This document shows positions 35,073 to 43,841 of a stretch of DNA of 64,000 bases, in pieces; the first letter of the stretch is position 1; the number at the start of each line of letters is the position of its first letter. The notes under the pieces were generated by a model. The model searched no databases. It was not told the origin of the DNA and was given only the letters and a program-made list of their open reading frames with translations. The position numbers and the translations under genes are program-made. Source of the stretch: Corynebacterium freiburgense (GTDB lineage Bacteria; Actinomycetota; Actinomycetes; Mycobacteriales; Mycobacteriaceae); NCBI RefSeq assembly GCF_030408815.1, contig NZ_CP047355.1, positions 744,001 through 808,000 of the forward strand, written 5' to 3'.

Positions 35073-36433
35073 TGCCCGAACCTTTGGTTCTCGCTGCCGG
35101 AGCCTCGGTTCCGCCGGAAGCCATTATCTCAATGATGTGGATTTCCATAGCAGCGCTAACCTCACCACTGCTGAGTTATCTTGTGCGTAAGAAAATCCCA
35201 GCGGTGGTGTTTTTGCTCATGCTTGGTGTGCTTATTGGGCCTCAGGTTTTAGGTCTTGCGCATGCTGATGAAAGTAATGCCATGTTGCGGGAGCTTGGCT
35301 TGGGCATGTTGTTTTTACTCGCGGGCTGGGAAATTAATCCGGATTCTATGCGTGGACGCCAAGGCAAGTTTGCTGCTGGAACGTGGGTATTCAGTGCGAT
35401 TTTTGCGTTTTGTGCGGCGCTGGTGCTGTTTTGGGGCGATAGCCTCGCGGCCGTCGTTATTGCGGTTGCAGTGACATCAACTGCAATGGGTACATTATTG
35501 CCGGTTATAAAAACGGCGGGCGTATCTGAACCAGTAAGCAGGGGAGTCCTTGTGCATGGGGCGGTTGGTGAGCTGGGGCCGATTTTTACAATGGCGTTAC
35601 TGCTTTCCACCCGCAGTACATGGCTGACCCTTATCGTGTTATTGGTGTTTATGGGTGGCGCATTGATTATTGCGTTTGTGCCTCGTACTGTTGCGATTAT
35701 TGCACCGTGGATTGGTCCTGCGGTTCGTGACGGTGCCAGCCATACCGCACAAACCGTTATGCGTGCGGTGATTGCGCTTCTTACGGTGCTTATGGCGCTT
35801 GCTGCTGTATTTGAATTAGATGTTGTTTTAGGCGCGTTTGCTGCGGGTTTAATTTTGCGTGCATTAGTGCCGGTACGGTCACGGAAAACCGTTGAGGCCC
35901 GCCTTGATGTCATGGGTTATGGCCTACTAATTCCCGTCTTTTTTATTACCTCTGGAATGGCCATCGAGGTTACCGAAGTTATTCGCGCACCAATGATTGT
36001 GCTATTTTGTGTCGTTGTTATTTTAATTGCTCGTGGCCTGCCTATTTTTCTTGCCGAACGTTTCCTTAATACCGGCTCAGGTTTGCGCACTGTGGGGGAG
36101 CAATTACAGCTGGGTTTATATTCCGCGACCGGCCTTCCAATTATTGTTGCGGTTACTGAAATTGCGCTCTCCCGCGAGCTTATCGACGCCGCGCTCGGCT
36201 CCATACTAGTTGCGTCCGGCGCTATTACAGTCTTGCTTTTCCCAATCCTTGCTGGTGCTATTCCCAAACAGCCCAAAGTTGAAAACCCAGATGATAAAGC
36301 CAAGCAAGAAGCTGCCGCCCGTGCTGAGGATAAAGAATTCCGGCGTGCCAAAGCGTTGAAAGAGCGCAAAACCCCCAAGCCTCAACGACCCCAAAGCAGT
36401 ACCCTTGAGGCCGGAGACATCACCCTAGATTAG
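35072..36433 (+). CDS. Cation:proton antiporter, CPA2 (KefB/NhaS-like)
   Basis: A 453-residue membrane protein with about twelve helices. GVLIGPQVLGL, LLFLLAGWEINPD (family motif near residue 85) and LGAFAAGLILRAL are Na+/H+ exchanger marks. The C-terminal 50 residues are charged (KQEAAARAEDKEFRRAKALKERK) and there is no TrkA-N domain. It exchanges sodium or potassium for protons. Translationally coupled to the upstream secreted protein. The word GCTTATCGACGCC (36178) encodes ELIDAA. Confidence 0.88.
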   Translation: MPEPLVLAAGASVPPEAIISMMWISIAALTSPLLSYLVRKKIPAVVFLLMLGVLIGPQVLGLAHADESNAMLRELGLGMLFLLAGWEINPDSMRGRQGKFAAGTWVFSAIFAFCAALVLFWGDSLAAVVIAVAVTSTAMGTLLPVIKTAGVSEPVSRGVLVHGAVGELGPIFTMALLLSTRSTWLTLIVLLVFMGGALIIAFVPRTVAIIAPWIGPAVRDGASHTAQTVMRAVIALLTVLMALAAVFELDVVLGAFAAGLILRALVPVRSRKTVEARLDVMGYGLLIPVFFITSGMAIEVTEVIRAPMIVLFCVVVILIARGLPIFLAERFLNTGSGLRTVGEQLQLGLYSATGLPIIVAVTEIALSRELIDAALGSILVASGAITVLLFPILAGAIPKQPKVENPDDKAKQEAAARAEDKEFRRAKALKERKTPKPQRPQSSTLEAGDITLD

Positions 36434-36437
36434 TAGG

Positions 36438-37271
36438 CTACGAAGACGATGTTCCAAGTGCCCTAATAAGTGTGGATATTGAGTCTGTACTCGCATTATT
36501 ATTTGCATTTGGCGCATCGTCGGTATTTGGGGGGACCACGATATTCCCCGGTAGCCACTGGCCCCAATCGGCGGCATATACATTATTAATATCCACTTCG
36601 ACACCATCGATATGTGCCCGATAACCGGCCTTTTGGTGAACATGTGCCCGCGGGTGCAATTTGCCTTGCGAACCCCAATCGTGCTGCCAATAAAATTCTC
36701 CGAGTCCATCATTAATGGCCCATTCAATTGTGCTGTAATTGCCATACACACCCATTTGCAAACTCGCCGCAGCTAGAGCGTTTTTAAAACTCTCAAGATA
36801 GGGGCGGATTTGGTTAACATACTGGTCCCGGGTGGGGTTATCGTCAATTGCCACATAAATCGGCCGCTGAGTTGGTCCTCCGGCCGCGAAATGCAAAGCG
36901 ATTGCTTGCGGCGCATGGGTGAGCGCACCTGCCGCCCCTGCTTTCCAATCCGCCGTTTCTGCTTTGCCGAATTGATAGACACTGGCCGTATGTAGATGCT
37001 CTGTGGCCATTGCCCTTGTCTCATTAAGAGTGACTGGTTTGCCGAGCATCCACTCCGCGCCTGGGCGGCGCTCCGAAACATACCGAATGGCCCCCATATG
37101 TCCAGCTTCGCGAATGGCGCTTGCGTTAGGAACATGAGCGGAAAAATCGATCACCGTGCCGAGAATAGGGGCGGCGTTTGCGGTTGCCGATTGCTGCACA
37201 GCGGCGGCTCCAATTGTGCCTGCGGCAAGGGTATAGGCCGTTGATTTTAAGAAATTCCGGCGGGAAATCAT
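36438..37271 (-). CDS. DUF1906 glycoside hydrolase-like protein, Tat-exported
   Basis: A 277-residue protein with a twin-arginine signal (SRRNFLKSTAYTLAAGTIGAA, residues 3-23) and a DUF1906 domain (Rv2525c-like, TIM-barrel related to GH25): GTVIDFSAHVPNASAIREAGHMGAIRYVS, ALHFAAGGPTQRPIYVAIDDNP, MGVYGNYSTIEWAI and FYWQHDWGSQGKLHPRAHVHQK. DUF1906 proteins act at the cell envelope, with enzyme activity unproven. The ATG at 37271 places the twin arginine at residues 4-5. The start lies in a 172-base gap before the tRNA. Confidence 0.87.
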   Translation of the reverse strand: MISRRNFLKSTAYTLAAGTIGAAAVQQSATANAAPILGTVIDFSAHVPNASAIREAGHMGAIRYVSERRPGAEWMLGKPVTLNETRAMATEHLHTASVYQFGKAETADWKAGAAGALTHAPQAIALHFAAGGPTQRPIYVAIDDNPTRDQYVNQIRPYLESFKNALAAASLQMGVYGNYSTIEWAINDGLGEFYWQHDWGSQGKLHPRAHVHQKAGYRAHIDGVEVDINNVYAADWGQWLPGNIVVPPNTDDAPNANNNASTDSISTLIRALGTSSS

Positions 37272-37443
37272 AGTGCTCCTCAAAGGTTTGTTGCCTTGGC
37301 TATCTTGCAAAACAGCACAAAATAACCACAAGGACAACATAGATTGACAATTTTCACATTAGCAACAGTGGACGGTTTGGGGTAGCCCATGCCTTGAGCT
37401 ACTATTTCTATCGGCGGCTCGCTTCGTATATGAACAAGCCCAA

Positions 37444-37516
37444 GCCCTAGTAGCTCAGTGGATAGAGCACGGCTCTCCTAAAGCCGGTGTCGGAGGTTCG
37501 ATTCCTCTCTGGGGCG
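37444..37516 (+). tRNA. tRNA-Arg (anticodon CCU)
   Basis: A 73-base cloverleaf without encoded CCA: acceptor GCCCTAG pairs with CTGGGGC, D-arm TAGCTCAGTGGATAGAGCA, anticodon stem GGCTC with loop CTCCTAA (anticodon CCT), T-arm GGAGGTTCGATTCCTCT. It reads AGG. Confidence 0.96.
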
Positions 37517-37651
37517 CTTTATTTTGCGTCGAATTATCCATGTGATGTTGCCTGTACAGCGTGTTTACCCCAATATAGGGATTTTGGCCCGCTGCCTATG
37601 GGCGAGCGCATACACTTGGGGGACATTGTTTTTCCATTTTGGAGGTATCAC

Positions 37652-37930
37652 ATGGCGGAATTAAAGCCTACGTTTACTGATGTTGACGCTCGTAAGATCA
37701 TCACTAAGTTAGTTGACTCGAATGGTTTTGAGTATCTTTCCGTCGAGGAGATTTCTGAAGATGGTCAGTCCACCACTCAGTTGCTGCGTTTGAATATGTA
37801 TGACGCAAAGCGGTTGTCTCAGGCTTGCGATCTTTTTATGCAGCGTAGTGTGGCGCGTAACTTTGCTGATCTTTCGGGGCACCTTACACCTACTGACCGC
37901 GTGGATATTTTTGGCGAAGATGACGATTAA
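37652..37930 (+). CDS. Small conserved hypothetical protein
   Basis: A 92-residue acidic soluble protein I do not recognise, sequence starting AELKPTFTDVDARKIITKL and ending RVDIFGEDDD. A strong GGAGGT 5 bases before the ATG and a perfect terminator after it indicate a real, separately expressed gene. No domain or partner is evident. Confidence 0.75.
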   Translation: MAELKPTFTDVDARKIITKLVDSNGFEYLSVEEISEDGQSTTQLLRLNMYDAKRLSQACDLFMQRSVARNFADLSGHLTPTDRVDIFGEDDD

Positions 37931-37950
37931 TTTCGCGCGTTAGAATAAAG

Positions 37951-37978
37951 GCCTGCCTGCATTGCGGCAGGCTTTTTT
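37951..37978 (+). terminator. Terminator of the small hypothetical gene
   Basis: GCCTGCC, eight bases, GGCAGGC, then TTTTTT: a textbook rho-independent terminator 20 bases after the stop. Confidence 0.93.
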
Positions 37979-38001
37979 CGTGGAAGGTCCAGGTTTGTAA
38001 T

Positions 38002-38739
38002 ATGCGCAGGTTGTTTGTGATTGGCATCGGGGCGGGGAGTCCGCAACATGTAACGCTGGAGGCGGTCGATGCGCTTCGGGATGTTGGGGTTGTATTGGCG
38101 TTTGATAAGGGGGAGTCGAAGGATGCGTTATTGGCGTTACGGCGCGAGATTTTGGCTAACCATGCTCCTGATATACCGCTGGTGCTTATGCCGGATCCCC
38201 CGCGTGATCGAAACCCTGAACAATATATTGGGGAGGTTCGCCGATGGCTCGATGAGCGCGCTGCATTGCTTGAACATGCGCTTATTGAACATACTGAGGA
38301 GGGTGAAGCTGCAGCGATTTTGGTGTGGGGTGATCCTTCCCTTTATGATTCCACGCTTCGAATTATTGGCCAGCTTGGTATTGAGGTAGAAACTCGTGTT
38401 ATTCCGGGGATTACTGCGATTCAGGCATTAACGGCGGCGCACGGAATTACTCTTAATACTATTGGTGGGGAAATTATTATTACCACTGCCCGTCGGTTTA
38501 GCATTCGGGAAGACCAGAACAATTGTGTGGTGATGTTGGATGGAGGTGCTGGTTGGCTAGCGAGTAAGGACCCCGATGCGGAGTTATGGTGGGGGGCTTA
38601 TTTAGGGATGGAGCACCAGGTAATTCGTCATGGACGCATTGCGGAGATCGGCCATGAGCTTGCAGAGCTTAAGGAGGAGCTACGCAAGCAATATGGCTGG
38701 ATTATGGATATCTACCTGGTGCGGAGTAGCGCAGCTTAG
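38002..38739 (+). CDS. cobF: Precorrin-6A synthase (deacetylating)
   Basis: A 245-residue SAM-dependent tetrapyrrole methylase: FVIGIGAGSPQHVTLEAVDAL at the N-terminus, LVWGDPSLYDSTLRII and VIPGITAIQALTAAHGI. CobF methylates C-1 and removes the acetyl group in aerobic corrinoid synthesis. No other cob gene is nearby, and in corynebacteria this gene occurs in this position as an orphan, so its present role is uncertain. The end overlaps the convergent mycoredoxin stop by 4 bases. Confidence 0.88.
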   Translation: MRRLFVIGIGAGSPQHVTLEAVDALRDVGVVLAFDKGESKDALLALRREILANHAPDIPLVLMPDPPRDRNPEQYIGEVRRWLDERAALLEHALIEHTEEGEAAAILVWGDPSLYDSTLRIIGQLGIEVETRVIPGITAIQALTAAHGITLNTIGGEIIITTARRFSIREDQNNCVVMLDGGAGWLASKDPDAELWWGAYLGMEHQVIRHGRIAEIGHELAELKEELRKQYGWIMDIYLVRSSAA

Positions 38740-38990
38740 CCGCTAAGTTCGGCGAGTTTTTGGCGAACGTCTGCGGCTGGTGGGTTGGTGGCGTGGGTGC
38801 CATCAGAGTATTCGACGGTGGGCACGACACGATTGCCGTTATTTACGGATTTCACCCATTCGGCCGCGGCTTCGTCTTGTTCGACGTCGATATTGGTATA
38901 GGGAGTGCCGCTTCGATCAAGGGAGTTCTTTAGACGAACGCAGTGCGGGCACCAGGAGGTGGTGTAGAGGGTGATGTGATCTTTGCTCAT
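38736..38990 (-). CDS. Mycoredoxin / glutaredoxin-like protein
   Basis: An 84-residue thioredoxin-fold protein with CPHC at residues 14-17 and the cis-Pro motif NRVVPTVEY, then HATNPPAADVRQKL. Mycoredoxins reduce mycothiol mixed disulphides; the usual active site is CxxC as here, with the middle residues PH. It could also be a NrdH-like redoxin. Cytoplasmic, single gene. Confidence 0.85.
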   Translation of the reverse strand: MSKDHITLYTTSWCPHCVRLKNSLDRSGTPYTNIDVEQDEAAAEWVKSVNNGNRVVPTVEYSDGTHATNPPAADVRQKLAELSG

Positions 38991-39018
38991 GATAGTTGTA
39001 ACGTGCGTCGCCTAAGAA

Positions 39019-39486
39019 TCATTCCGCGCGCTGCCAGGTCTGAAATTTGTACCGTACCCCCGTCTTGGATTCCCGCCATTCGCTTTCGGATATGCATTTG
39101 AATTCGGCGGGGATTTTGGGGGCGTAAACGGTATGTTTATCGGCGGCGACGGGGGCGTCGATAAGCGTGCGCTCAATTGTTTGAACGATGTCGAGGGTGT
39201 TGGCGTATACCCTGCCTCCGCCAATAATCCATCCATGTTTGGGCAGTTGCTTTACGACGGTCGCGCCCGTAGACCAGGTGCCTTCGCTGCGGGTACTTAG
39301 TACGTAATTTCGGCGACCGGGGAGTGGTTTAAAAGGGAGGGATTCCCAGGTGTTTCGGCCCATAATTATTGGTTCGCCAAGGGTTGTTTGTTTGAAGTGC
39401 GCAAGGTCTTCGGGAACATCCCAGGGGATGGTATTTGCATGGCCAATAATGCCGTCGAGGTTTTCTGCCCAAATTGCTTTTAGCAT
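39019..39486 (-). CDS. folA: Dihydrofolate reductase
   Basis: A 155-residue DHFR: IWAENLDGIIGHANTIPWDVPEDLAHFKQTT (with the catalytic Asp in PWDVPEDLAHFK), IIMGRNTWESLP, and IIGGGRVYANTL. It regenerates tetrahydrofolate after thymidylate synthesis. The ATG directly abuts the thyA stop with no bases between, so the two are one operon. The 13-base word GCTTATCGACGCC (39154) encodes LIDAP. Confidence 0.97.
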   Translation of the reverse strand: MLKAIWAENLDGIIGHANTIPWDVPEDLAHFKQTTLGEPIIMGRNTWESLPFKPLPGRRNYVLSTRSEGTWSTGATVVKQLPKHGWIIGGGRVYANTLDIVQTIERTLIDAPVAADKHTVYAPKIPAEFKCISESEWRESKTGVRYKFQTWQRAE

Positions 39487-40287
39487 TTAAACAGCTACCT
39501 CGCCACGAATGGCCGGGTGTGGGTCGTATCCAATGAGTTCAATATCGCTAAGCTGATAATCAAACATTGATTCAGCCTTATTAAGCTTGAGTTGTGGATA
39601 TGGCCGAGCCATACGAGAAAGCTGTAATGCTACCTGTTCGCGGTGGTTGTCATAAATATGGCAATCGCCACCAGTCCAAATAAATTCTCCCACTTCCAGC
39701 CCGGCTTGCTGTGCAAACATATGCGTTAACAACGAATAGGAAGCGATATTAAACGGCACACCTAAAAACATATCGGCGCTCCGTTGATACAACTGACACG
39801 ACAATTTACCTTGGCCAACATACAGCTGGAATAGCAAATGACATGGCGGCAGCGCCATATTATGTAATTCCGATACATTCCATGCAGAGACTATATTTCG
39901 CCGGGAATCTGGATCCTTCTGGAGGAGTCGCAAAGAATTGCTAATTTGGTCGATGTGCTGCCCATCTGGTGTTGGCCAACTGCGCCACTGGACACCATAA
40001 ACTGGCCCCAATTCCCCCTCTGGGGAAGCCCACTCATCCCAAATGCTAATGCCATTATCGTGTAGGTATTGGATATTGGAATCCCCACGAAGGAACCACA
40101 ATAACTCCCCAACAACCGACTTAAAATGCACTTTCTTTGTGGTAATCAGCGGAAAAAATTCCTGCAGATCAAAGCGCATTTGTTGGGCGAACAAGCTTGT
40201 TGTTCCGGTGCCGGTGCGGTCGTCTTTCCGGCAGCCTTCCGCCAAGATCTTATGGAGCAAATCCTCGTACGGGGTAGGGGCGTTCAT
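39487..40287 (-). CDS. thyA: Thymidylate synthase
   Basis: A 266-residue Thy[52 protein letters not shown] with the nucleophilic Cys, [18 protein letters not shown] and GDCHIYDNH. It methylates dUMP with methylenetetrahydrofolate. The ATG at 40287 lies just after TAGACT on the minus strand, suggesting a leaderless or very short leader. A decayed copy of its 5' third lies 260 bases upstream. Confidence 0.97.
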   Translation of the reverse strand: MNAPTPYEDLLHKILAEGCRKDDRTGTGTTSLFAQQMRFDLQEFFPLITTKKVHFKSVVGELLWFLRGDSNIQYLHDNGISIWDEWASPEGELGPVYGVQWRSWPTPDGQHIDQISNSLRLLQKDPDSRRNIVSAWNVSELHNMALPPCHLLFQLYVGQGKLSCQLYQRSADMFLGVPFNIASYSLLTHMFAQQAGLEVGEFIWTGGDCHIYDNHREQVALQLSRMARPYPQLKLNKAESMFDYQLSDIELIGYDPHPAIRGEVAV

Positions 40288-40547
40288 GTCACATAGTCTA
40301 ACCATTGCGGCAAATCGCCGGTTGACCAAATGGTTGTGCGACTTGGAGCTTGGGGTTATGTGCAAGTATTCTAGTGTGAGGTTACGGATAAGGAATCACT
40401 TCTAAACCACAGAGTGTTAGGGCTTTTTGAGCAATGTGTTCGTGAATTTGTAAGGACGTAATTGTTACAAATAGGATTTTATTGTGCTTCAAAGAGCTTC
40501 ATTCGTAGCAAATAGTGCTACCGTGAATGTGTGGGTGTTTATTTTTT

Positions 40548-40756
40548 AAATTACCCTACAAAAATCTTAACAACTCGCCCAAAAGTGTCTTAAAGGGAGT
40601 TTTCTTTGTGATGGTTTTGGGAAATAAATCTGGCAGGTGAACACGTGTTTCAGAAGCAGCACCCTGAAAACGGACTGCCTGGGAATGGGCACCCATAAGG
40701 ATGCTATCCCGTAGAATTTTGCGCAAGAGATCTTCACATGAAGTGGAAACGGTAAT
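40548..40756 (-). pseudogene. thyA 5' remnant
   Basis: Read on the minus strand, the segment encodes CEDLLRKILRDS, then VRFQ, then DLFPKTITKKTPFKTLLGELLRFL, which aligns with intact ThyA residues 7 to about 66 ([40 protein letters not shown]) after loss of the [14 protein letters not shown] segment. It stops where ThyA reads LRGDS, because CGT has become a TAG-containing context. It is truncated, has no catalytic Cys and overlaps the first codons of the next gene on the other strand. Confidence 0.9.
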
Positions 40757-41084
40757 GGAAAATAGTTTACGCACTGTATTTTTTGTTCACAGGGATGAGG
40801 GCGCAGACGAACGCCAGAGTGATGGAGTTCATCTTTGTGTGATCCCTTCCCGTGAAGACGGCAAAATTTACTTCTACTGCAATGAGTACATGTTGATTTG
40901 GGACTCATTGGAAGATGTGGGGGAATTGGAAGACGCCATTCCAATTGATGGTGAAACAAAGATTCGACCCGCCACATTGGTTGAAGTGTGTGACGCTGGC
41001 TTAGCTGAGCTTGTTGATCTTGTAGTGCAACATGAACGCGGTGACGACGGGCATATCCACGCCACGTTTATGCAGCTTCCGTAA
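40755..41084 (+). CDS. Small hypothetical protein
   Basis: A 109-residue soluble acidic protein, starting MENSLRTVFFVHRDEG, with HLCVIPSREDGKIYFYCNEYMLIWDS in the centre. I do not recognise it. The ATG at 40755 gives the best start; upstream sequence is the antisense of the thyA remnant. No clear ribosome-binding site is seen. A hairpin follows 80 bases downstream. Confidence 0.6.
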   Translation: MENSLRTVFFVHRDEGADERQSDGVHLCVIPSREDGKIYFYCNEYMLIWDSLEDVGELEDAIPIDGETKIRPATLVEVCDAGLAELVDLVVQHERGDDGHIHATFMQLP

Positions 41085-41164
41085 GGCCCATCGGGCAATC
41101 CTAAGAAAAGCGTAAGCGTGATGCCCGTTTCTTCTCCCTATATGGAATTAAAGCCCATATAACA

Positions 41165-41200
41165 CCCCCGAATGTAGCTATAACATTTCGGGGGACTTTC
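41165..41200 (+). terminator. Terminator after the small hypothetical gene
   Basis: CCCCCGAATG and CATTTCGGGGG pair with one bulged base, followed by ACTTTCTGTTT. Confidence 0.65.
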
Positions 41201-41308
41201 TGTTTGCCCTGCTCAAACCGGCTGCACATTTTGGAATCAATGTGTTCTGATACACATTCTTTGCTCTGCGTGATTCAAATTATAAACTCAGGTTTGTATT
41301 ACCACAGT

Positions 41309-41337
41309 GGGTGTTACTGACACGATCAGGCATTACC
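41309..41337 (+). promoter_or_regulatory. RAT (ribonucleic antiterminator) site of the PTS operon
   Basis: A 29-base element with GTGTTACTGA and CAGGCATTACC, matching the BglG/LicT/SacT family RAT consensus (GGNTTGTTACTG...CAGGCAAAACC) with few changes. A small stem AAGCC/GGCTT (41341/41354) follows and could be the competing terminator. It lies 70 bases before the antiterminator gene, so that protein probably controls its own operon. Confidence 0.88.
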
Positions 41338-41407
41338 GCCAAGCCAAAACGCAGGCTTATTCTCGCAATAGGGCTGTGTTTCCATCTCCCCAAGGAGTGT
41401 TGTAGCT

Positions 41408-42232
41408 ATGGTTGCGCCTGATCTTCGCATTGTGCGTGTGCTCAGCAACAATGCTGTGCTTGCTCGCGATCATGTTGATGAGCGCGTCATGGTGGGGAAG
41501 GGTATTGGTTTTGGGCGGAAACCTGGAGACATTGTTACCGTAGATCCCACTCACAGGCAGTACATCGAACTCAGCTCGGATAAAGCACAATATTTAGAGC
41601 TCTTGGGTGTTATTGATCCCCGAATTTTAGAAACCATTTCTGCAGCTATTGATTTTGCAGTAGAGCTTTTAGGAGAACTACATCCATCGGTATATGTGGT
41701 TCTTGCAGAGCATCTTTCATTTGCTGTAGAGCGTGTGGGGCGTGGGGAAACCATTGAGTCCTCATTATTAAACGAAGTCCGAGCGGTATTTCCCGCAGAG
41801 TTCAATGCGGCAGAACTCATCGTGAGCTACATTAATGCGAATCTTGATGATGTTAGTCTGCCGGTCGACGAAGCCGTCTATATTGCCCTTCACTTAAAAG
41901 CAGCCCGTTCCGGGGTGACTGTAAAACAGCCACTAGCAACAGCAAATGCCGTGGCTGATTTGGTTTCCCTGGTGCGAAAACGCCTGGGGCTAGAGCCTAC
42001 AGATGGCCTTGTTCTTGAACTCACTCGTTTGAATAAGCGCATTCGATCCGGCCGTTTTCGCACGAATGCTGCTGGCCGCGCTATTCGCCGAGAAATGTTT
42101 GCTGATTATGTTCTTAGTGAAGAAATAATCCGGCACATTTTGGGAGCTTCAACATTATCGCGTGCCACTGAAGGTGAAGTGGCGTTTCTTGCTGTTTTCC
42201 TTCATGGATGGCGGCAAGAGCAAGCATTATGA
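41408..42232 (+). CDS. BglG/LicT-family transcriptional antiterminator
   Basis: A 274-residue regulator. CAT RNA-binding domain at residues 1-60 (RIVRVLSNNAVLARD, GKGIGFGRKPGD), then two PTS-regulation domains with phosphorylatable His residues (LAEHLSFAVERV in PRD1, YIALHLKAARSG near PRD1 end, VAFLAVFLHGWRQ in PRD2). Phosphorylation by HPr and EII controls binding to the RAT site seen upstream. It is followed after 13 bases by the EIICB gene. Confidence 0.95.
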   Translation: MVAPDLRIVRVLSNNAVLARDHVDERVMVGKGIGFGRKPGDIVTVDPTHRQYIELSSDKAQYLELLGVIDPRILETISAAIDFAVELLGELHPSVYVVLAEHLSFAVERVGRGETIESSLLNEVRAVFPAEFNAAELIVSYINANLDDVSLPVDEAVYIALHLKAARSGVTVKQPLATANAVADLVSLVRKRLGLEPTDGLVLELTRLNKRIRSGRFRTNAAGRAIRREMFADYVLSEEIIRHILGASTLSRATEGEVAFLAVFLHGWRQEQAL

Positions 42233-42245
42233 AAGGAACATTGTC

Positions 42246-43826
42246 GTGAAATCCGCAGTAATGACGAGCCTGCAGCGGCTAGGTAAAGCGCTGATGGGCG
42301 TTGTTGCGGTACTGCCTGTTGCAGCACTTTTAATGGGTATTGGTTATCAGCTTGATCCTGAAGGCTGGGGTAGTGGCAATCTTTTTGCTTCGATATTGAT
42401 TAGTTCTGGTGCGGCAGTACTTGACCATCTTGGTGTTATTTTTGCTATTGCAATCGCATTCGGGTTAGCAAAAGATTCCAATGGTGCCGCTGCGCTTTCG
42501 GGATTTATCGGGTTTAGCACAGTAACCGCATTGATTGGCCCAAAGGCAGTGGCAGGTTATCAGGGGGTGGATTATGAAAACCTTGAAGGTGATGCGGCGA
42601 TTGAGTGGGCGTCGCAAGGTTGGGCCGCTGTCGGCGATAAAAACGTGCTTATTGGTATTGCTACCGGTTTATTAGCAGCTTGGGCATATAACAAGTTCCA
42701 TACAACGCGCCTGCCGGATGCCTTGGCATTTTTCTCTGGGCGTCGGTTGGTACCAATTATGACGGCATTATTGTCCATTGTTCTTGCTGGTGTGCTGTAT
42801 TTTGTGTGGCCATTCCTCTATTACTATCTTTTCACCTTCGGCCAATGGATTCAGGGTATGGGTGCGCTTGGCGCAGGTATTTATGGTGTGGCTAACCGGT
42901 TATTAATTCCTACTGGTTTACACCACGCATTGAATTCAATTTTCTGGTTTGATGTTTTGGGCATTAATGATATTGGCAAATTCTTAGAGGGTGGCAAGAC
43001 TATTTCCGCTGCTGCCGCTGCTACAAGTGCTGCTGATTGTCCTGGCATTTGGGCTGATGGAAAGTGCACGGTGGAAGGTGTTGTTGGGCGCTACCAAGGT
43101 GGCTTCTTCCCTGTGATGATGTTTGGTCTTCCAGGCGCTGCCTTGGCAATGTATCTTCGCGCGAAGCCTTCTCGCAGGAAAGTTGTCGGTTCGCTTATGT
43201 TGGCAGGCGCGCTATCTTCATTCCTGACGGGTGTTACTGAGCCTTTGGAATTCTCGTTTATGTTTGTTGCCCCATTGTTGTATGTGGTGCATGCATTGCT
43301 CACTGGTATTTCACTGTTTATTGCGGCATCAATGGAATGGACCGCGGGCTTTGGGTTCTCCGCTGGTGTTATTGATATGGTCCTTTCTTCGCAAAACCCA
43401 TTGGCACAGCAATGGTGGATGCTATTGGTACTTGGCGTTGTGTACTTTGGCGTGTACTTCGGAATCTTCTATTTCCTTATTGACAAACTCAACCTTAAAA
43501 CCCTTGGTCGAGAGGATGAAGATGAGACAGATGCGGGCGCCGAATTATCCGGAGACGCGGATATGGCCGAGGTGGCACGCACGATTATTGAAGGCCTAGG
43601 TGGTAAAGATAATGTTGATACGCTGGACTACTGTGCAACTCGTTTACGCGTGACCATCCATGATTATGTAAAAGTCAGCGAATCGAAAATCAAAAAAGCT
43701 GGTGTTGCTGGAGTGATCCGTCCTTCTCAAAAGAGCGTGCAGGTAGTCATTGGCCCAAGTGTTCAATTTGTGTTTGATGAAGCAGCCCGCCAGCTCGGTA
43801 AATCAGACATTGAGCAAACAATTTAA
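42246..43826 (+). CDS. PTS EIICB, N-acetylglucosamine/glucose family (NagE-like)
   Basis: A 526-residue membrane permease. The EIIC part (1-425) strongly resembles NagE: SLQRLGKALMGVVAVLPVAALL, AFGLAKDSNGAAALSG, NRLLIPTGLHHALNSIFWF, GFFPVMMFGLPGAALAMYLRA and SFLTGVTEPLEFSFMFVAP. The EIIB domain (about 440-520) has the phosphorylated Cys in LDYCATRLRVTI. It imports and phosphorylates a sugar; GlcNAc is the best guess from EIIC similarity, but no nag catabolic gene is adjacent. The GTG at 42246 follows AAAGGA; an ATG lies at 42261. Confidence 0.93.
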   Translation: MKSAVMTSLQRLGKALMGVVAVLPVAALLMGIGYQLDPEGWGSGNLFASILISSGAAVLDHLGVIFAIAIAFGLAKDSNGAAALSGFIGFSTVTALIGPKAVAGYQGVDYENLEGDAAIEWASQGWAAVGDKNVLIGIATGLLAAWAYNKFHTTRLPDALAFFSGRRLVPIMTALLSIVLAGVLYFVWPFLYYYLFTFGQWIQGMGALGAGIYGVANRLLIPTGLHHALNSIFWFDVLGINDIGKFLEGGKTISAAAAATSAADCPGIWADGKCTVEGVVGRYQGGFFPVMMFGLPGAALAMYLRAKPSRRKVVGSLMLAGALSSFLTGVTEPLEFSFMFVAPLLYVVHALLTGISLFIAASMEWTAGFGFSAGVIDMVLSSQNPLAQQWWMLLVLGVVYFGVYFGIFYFLIDKLNLKTLGREDEDETDAGAELSGDADMAEVARTIIEGLGGKDNVDTLDYCATRLRVTIHDYVKVSESKIKKAGVAGVIRPSQKSVQVVIGPSVQFVFDEAARQLGKSDIEQTI

Positions 43827-43841
43827 AAGGAAGTTTGTCTC

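Noticed and set aside
35242..35913. Minus-strand frame inside the antiporter gene
   Set aside because: Low-complexity Thr/Ala product antisense to a conserved gene.
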